Below, piece by piece: positions 59,157-64,000 of a stretch of DNA of 64,000 nucleotides (position 1 is the stretch's first letter; each line of letters opens with the position of its first letter). This DNA is from Hippasteria phrygiana (taxonomy: Eukaryota > Echinodermata > Asteroidea > Valvatida > Goniasteridae). Location of the stretch: assembly GCA_037893225.1 (NCBI GenBank), contig JAZGUH010000357.1:248001-312000 (forward strand), given 5' to 3'. Under the pieces are notes generated by a model. It was not told the origin of the DNA. It saw nothing but the letters and a program-made list of their open reading frames with translations, and searched no databases. The position numbers were made by a program, and so were the translations under genes.

Positions 59157-60336
59157 ATAAAGTCAAACGTTAAAATATATAACGGAGTTTGCAATAAATA
59201 TATTGAAGCGCCACCTATCGACTATCTACGGACAGTGAACGTATGGATTTCTGTGGTCTACATCTTTGTATTGTATGTAACACAATAGCCCGACTATACG
59301 CTCAAGCATATGCATACCGGATGCAGTGTTTTATGCGCATAAGCTGTGCCGCCCACAGCGATATCGTGCCCATGACATGGATATCGCAAGTTTTTTCACC
59401 TATACTTGGTTAGATCTGTGGAAGATGCAGAAAGGCATTTTCATACGGAAAACCTGAATTATAACCTGAAGTTATTCGAAGGCGACTTGAAGATTGTTTG
59501 GATCTAGTTGGTATTTTGATTTCCCGTGCAGTAGGCACTAACTATAATCCACTTTTCCAGACTGAGTACATAAAGCGAACACACAGTGCGCGTTACCCTC
59601 TTGCGCCGCCATTGCGCGGCTGCGCATTTGTGCACGACGCGGTGTCCTATCCAGTCTGTATAATGGAGATCAATGGTCAGCATGCCCGGGGCGCGCCATT
59701 CGTCCGCCATTCGTCCGAGTTAACCACGCCCCTTAGACAACCCAATGGGAATTTGATGTGGTAATTTTTGTTTGTCTCAGATTTTGCGCGTTCCACGTGA
59801 AATTATTATTGATGTGATTGGACAATAATTCACAAGCTGCGTTGACGCGATTCGACCGCGATAGGTAAATTTATAGGCTACTGGGCAGTTTTCTAACGAT
59901 TTGGACATCGTTGGAAAACGACATAAATTTCCACTTTTCTTAACAACGACAGCCCCTATTTTTGGCTACCGAACTTGGAAAAAAACACTTTTTATGCCGC
60001 CGGCCCTGTCTGGAATTTCCTACCCAAAAATATTGGAAAAAGGTGATAATCTTAAGAATTTCCGGTCACTATACAGGCACACCGAAAATATCACACTTTT
60101 GGACCCCAAATTGATGTACATGTACAATAAACAACATAAACACTGTAGAAAGCAGTGTAATAATTGGTGCACGCCACATTGGGACCAACTTGTATTCAAC
60201 TTGTTCAAGTCCTTAAAGCGCTTTATTTTTCGTCAACGTGCAACTATAAGTAAGAAATAAAATATCACAGACTATTTCTTTTTACATAAAGAAGTAGAAA
60301 ACCAAAGCAAGGTATGTAATCCAAAATCTTTAGGGG
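59157..60336. other. Spacer between DIRS and unit C, no supported gene
   Basis: Holds GAAGCGCCACCTA also found left of the DIRS (53943), the inverted partner (59880-59951) of the 52803 hairpin region, and an unidentified 119-codon frame at 59901-60260 (Lys-rich C-terminus) without family resemblance. Confidence 0.5.
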
Positions 60337-63335
60337 TTGACGCGCTAATGTGAAATTGTATCGGATCAACCTTTATCAGAAAATAATGACCATGGCGTGT
60401 TTGTGACCGCTGTAGCCTATGTAATGGGCCTCCCTATAATTTTGCTAGGCCAGGCCATCTTAATAGGTCATTATCAAGATAAGTCCTGGTCATCGCCAAG
60501 GCGCGGTTCTAAAACCAAAAATGTTGTGTGGGGTGTTCCTCTGAATTTCCAGGGATGGCCTTTGATCACGGATTGTTTACCTGGCAACGTGTACCTCCGG
60601 CATGCGAAGCTCATGCAAGTGCATATATGGACAAATGCTGATGTACATAAGATGCTTCGGGCAAGTTAGGTTTGGCGATGTATGAACCTCAGGTGATGTA
60701 GGCCTACATGTAAAGTTATTACAAACACTCGAAGCACGAGGTAATTTTCAGCACTTTTACTACTCGCCCATGAGGTACAGTATGTGATTTTAGTAACCTC
60801 AGGCACTTCATGTGCCTCAAGTGATCATACTTATTGTGTACAAACACGTGCTAGAATACACGGGGGGAAAGTAAATGCACAGTATCACGTGTAGAGATGT
60901 GATGCAGGACTTGTCTTTTCAAGTAGTGTGCTAGTTTGTTTGCTACCACCAAGCGGTAGAAAGTGTCCAATAGTTTTGGTTACTGAAATTTCATATCAAG
61001 TGCGTTATTGTTTAGAGTGCATCCCAACATATTTCTACTCATTTTTTACTCGCCTTAGAATATTACTCGTTTCCAATATATTATTATCGATTATTGCGTT
61101 TTGTTTATTTCCGTCATAGTATATAGTAACAAAGGAACATTGCCATGAACCTGTGTACAAGCCTAGCCTCTGCACTAACGAGCTTAAATTCAATTCTAAC
61201 TGAAGCTGCTCTAATCAAATTGTCAAGATAAAGGCATTACACAGCGATGAATAATCATTTTAAGAAAATTTTGCAAGGGTAAAATTATGCATAGAAATAA
61301 ATAAGTAAGCTCAATGTCTAGCTAAGATTTATGACTGTCATGGTTGTCTTGTTCCAGTAGACAAAAACTTACGTAATAGCTAATTGAAGAGGAAAAAATT
61401 TACATGAAACTTCAGCAAGATAATGTCTGACTTCAGTCAGACGGCTTCATAACAAACCTGATTGATAAGTCGCGATTTTTCTCTCCTCAATATAGGTATT
61501 TTCCTCCAGAAGACGAAAAACTTTCAAGTAAAGCTACATTTTTGACATTCTGACAAATTATTAAACAAAAAAGGCTAACATTATGTCCTTCAGAAACTAA
61601 TCAAGCAATCACTCATCAACCAATCAATCATTTCATCAATCCATTAATCAATCAATCGAATAAACGATCGATCAATCAATGAATCGTTTAAACCAGCGAT
61701 GTATAGATCGATCAAAAAAAAAATCAATCGACCGACCGACTAGTCAGTGACATAGACAGAGGAGTCGTTGCTTGGGGTCGTGTCTATGGTTGTCGAGTTG
61801 AGATTGTAGAGACGACACTGGCTGCTTCCCGAAGCGAAATCGAAGGAGGAGCAGTCGTCATGATTCATGCAGTAGAGGGCGCACTGACCCAGGCTTCCGG
61901 TCATCTCGGTTGACAGAGGGTCGGGGTTTGCAATCAGACTTCGCTGGTACACACTTTTGAAGTATGCCGCATTGGGGTCAAATCCTGCATCAAAATAAAA
62001 TAAGACGGGGAAGCCATTAAGAAGCACGTTTAGAAGCACACAGATTTACCGTCAGTAAATCATACTTCACGCGAATTTCGGAAAGAGCTTATTTGAATCG
62101 AATATGACGTCATGGCAGCCATGTTGTGGGACACATGCACGCGAAAAAAAATATTATATCATGCCTGTCCATGTGCCCGTTGCTGTGGCGACGTTGCTAT
62201 TCGATAACGGTGAAGGTTACAATGAAACACCAACTGATGACGTCATAAAATTCGCTATGAACCGGCCTTAAGGCCTAGCTGTAACACAGTCGAAAAACGG
62301 ACTGAAAAAGCACTAAAGAAAATCGACTTGAGAAAGATAGAACACATTGACAGTTGCCTACCGTGACAAATCTTCATGGCGTACTCCTCAACCTCGACCT
62401 CGGCAAGCTGCAGGATTGGATTGAAGACGTCAGGGTGTGAGATGTTGATGTCTACGCTCACATATCTGGCTAACCGGGGCTTGTCACACAGGAAATCGTT
62501 CACCGCACCCCGACGAGACTGCGCCAGCGTGGCTGGTAGACCACACGGCTGGTTGTCGGCGTAGTTTAAGCTCAGGCCCGCTCGAATCACCGCTGCAGCA
62601 AAACGATTTTGGCCTTCAAAGTGAAAAGAAACACGTTCATCATGCACGTTTTAGCTGTCTGGATAAGTAACAGAATTTAAGTTTCAAAATTGGGACTTAG
62701 GAGAGGGATGCTCCTACAGTATTAGTGTATCAGTCTTCGCGCGTATCATATAATTAAACAATGTATTTTAGGAAGACCAAAATAGTGCACAGTGTAGCAA
62801 GTGCTTTCTCCTTCGAAATAGTTTTCTTCCACTACGGTAATCGATAGTAGGTGGAAATATTCAGTCAGAGCAAAGACACTGGCAGCCTTAACAAAAAAAA
62901 CAAAAAATAAAACACAACAGGCCTACGCAATTATGTATCATTGAAACGAAGTGTTACCATTACAACAATCTCTCCTGAGAGAGACGATGATGTTTCCCAG
63001 ACAGTGCTGATTTTTAAAGTCCAGTTTCCACCAGGGATGAGGATCTCTGTCGTTTGGAGCTAAAAAGAGGGAATGGGAAAACAGACTGTGTTTCTGAACG
63101 GAAAACATTACCTTGGGTGCGTCCTCAAATTGCTATTGATTGAAAAGATCATTAAATAGTCATGGCGTGCAAAGCGATGACTTTTTAAATTGCTTGTGCA
63201 GGAAACAATATTGCCCCTAAATTTTACTGTTCAATAAATGCCATGATGCGTTGTCGTTACCCAATGTTTGGGTTTGGTTTCTACAAACAAAAGATCAGTT
63301 GAAAGCAAAATGTGCGGTTGTTATCTTAAAAAGAA
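60337..63335. repeat. Segmental duplication unit C (left part)
   Basis: Third paralogous segment. The first ~300 bp resemble unit A 20516-20800; from 60630 it is very close to unit B. It is cut at about 63335 by a Penelope-like element after TTGTTATCTTAAAAAG, a site that is continuous in A (23717) and B (37675). Confidence 0.85.
61740..63059 (-). CDS. F-type lectin/PAN gene C, exons 3-5 (partial)
   Basis: Exons 62958-63059, 62362-62613 and 61740-61984, same splice sites and phases as gene A; stop at 61740. All three frames are open. Exon 3 gives NDRDPHPWWKLDFKNQHC and SLRRDCCN, keeping the Arg before the CC pair; exon 4 keeps NRF-AAAVIR. Differences from B include DVFNP for DVSNP. Exons 1 and 2 should lie beyond 64000, past the retroelement, so whether the full gene still works cannot be told. 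Confidence 0.8.
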
Positions 63336-64000
63336 AAATCACTGTGAACCAGGTAGAGCTCAGCCAAGATCTCACGGAATACTACCGTAGGATCCGTCTC
63401 CGAGAGTTTTTCCTTGATTCTGACCGATGTGACCCAGAACCGTTCCGTGTCAAAAGTACCTGGGTACCCCCCAAGAATCGTGTACCAGCCCTCGAGACTT
63501 ATGTTCAAGTTGTCAGTTCTCAAGTCACTAATCCTGATAACTTTGTCCACAGAACTCATGACAATCTCCGCAGTGAGGAGCGCTTGGCATTGAATGCCTT
63601 GCGCTCCCGTACTGATATCATCATCAAGCCGGCCGACAAAGGTTCAGCTGTGGTCATCATGGATCGTCATCAGTACATTGACGAGGCCCACCGCCAGTTG
63701 AACAATCATACTAACTACATCTGCCTTGACTCTGACCCCACAGGTACATTCTCTCAAGAGATACAACAGGTGCTGGAAGATATGCGATCACGTGACCAGC
63801 TGTCTAAGAAAGCTCATAAATTTCTCTCTCCCTCTGACTGTAGGACTGCCAGATTTTATCTCCTTCCAAAGATTCACAAGGCTGGCAACCCCGGTAGGCC
63901 CATTGTCTCTGGCAATGGTTCACCAACAGAACGTATCTCCCTGTTTATTGACAGTTTTCTCAAACCCCTCGTTCCACAGATGCCATCATACATCCATGAC
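63336..64000 (+). mobile_element. Penelope-like element, 5'-truncated, running off the window
   Basis: An open frame from at least 63344 to the end (219 codons, no stop) reads IIIKPADKGSAVVIMDRHQY, then ARFYLLPKIHKAGNPGRPIV and SPTERISLFIDSFLKPL, the characteristic N-terminal and finger motifs of Penelope-like reverse transcriptases. The catalytic palm, and the GIY-YIG endonuclease many such elements carry, would be beyond the window. It starts in mid-protein directly at the A-rich break in unit C, as expected for 5' truncation. The opposite-strand ORF 63326-63559 is a shadow. Confidence 0.88.

Noticed and set aside
59901..60260. 119-codon ORF
   Set aside because: Starts in an inverted-repeat arm and has no family resemblance.
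63326..63559. Minus-strand 77-codon ORF
   Set aside because: Antisense shadow of the Penelope-like reverse transcriptase frame.

Overview
This is eukaryotic (metazoan) DNA: spliced genes with GT-AG introns, several superfamilies of animal transposable elements, microsatellites and long poly-G/poly-C runs. An F-type lectin joined to a PAN domain, a metazoan SLC1 transporter, Penelope-like, DIRS-like and tRNA-SINE elements, and the general repeat style suggest a marine invertebrate deuterostome (echinoderm most likely; hemichordate or amphioxus possible). Species cannot be fixed from the sequence alone.

Layout. (1) 1-11947: a dense array of interrelated repeats, each studded with TGACGTCA octamers arranged as doublets. 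Modules end in a short hairpin followed by CTAG, which suggests head-to-tail non-autonomous Helitron-like elements. (2) 12275-15718: the last two coding exons (+) of an SLC1 acidic amino-acid transporter. The intron between them holds a decayed LINE and two foldback hAT-type MITEs with perfect 8-bp target duplications. The array of (1) probably lies in an upstream intron of this gene. (3) 15719-20382: mostly unannotatable DNA, then the 3' end (two exons, +) of a small cysteine-containing protein of unknown function. (4) 20516-52160 and 60337-63335: three tandem copies (A, B, C) of a large segment. Each carries, on the minus strand, a gene that I could splice by hand: signal-peptide exon, three exons making one F-type (fucolectin) domain, and a PAN/apple exon, all joined by phase-1 introns. 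Copy A is intact (predicted 265 aa). Copy B has an in-frame TAA at the codon of the conserved fucose-binding histidine. Copy C is cut by the window edge and interrupted by a Penelope-like element.

Because the three segments are paralogous, each acts as an 'empty site' for insertions in the others. This shows a 9.1-kb CACTG-ended element (TG duplication) in copy B, a 916-bp CACTC-ended element (TA duplication) in copy B, a ~4.2-kb composite insertion with mariner-type and KIAA1958-like fragments in copy A, a 3.4-kb giant inverted-repeat element in copy A, and a 103-unit GACC expansion just after the copy A stop codon where B and C have three units. Nested inside the 9.1-kb element is a 1.7-kb element with the same termini as the giant inverted repeat. 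It carries a broken RecQ-like helicase and three tandem tRNA-like units. (5) 52160-60336: a cluster of perfect hairpins, an AT-rich minisatellite, and a full-length but dead DIRS-like retrotransposon (54004-59156) with inverted terminal repeats and an internal complementary region.

Real host genes here are few: the SLC1 exons, the small unknown protein and the lectin cluster. Almost everything else is mobile-element sequence. All exon calls are manual, from splice consensus, phase and cross-copy comparison; no search or alignment program was run.
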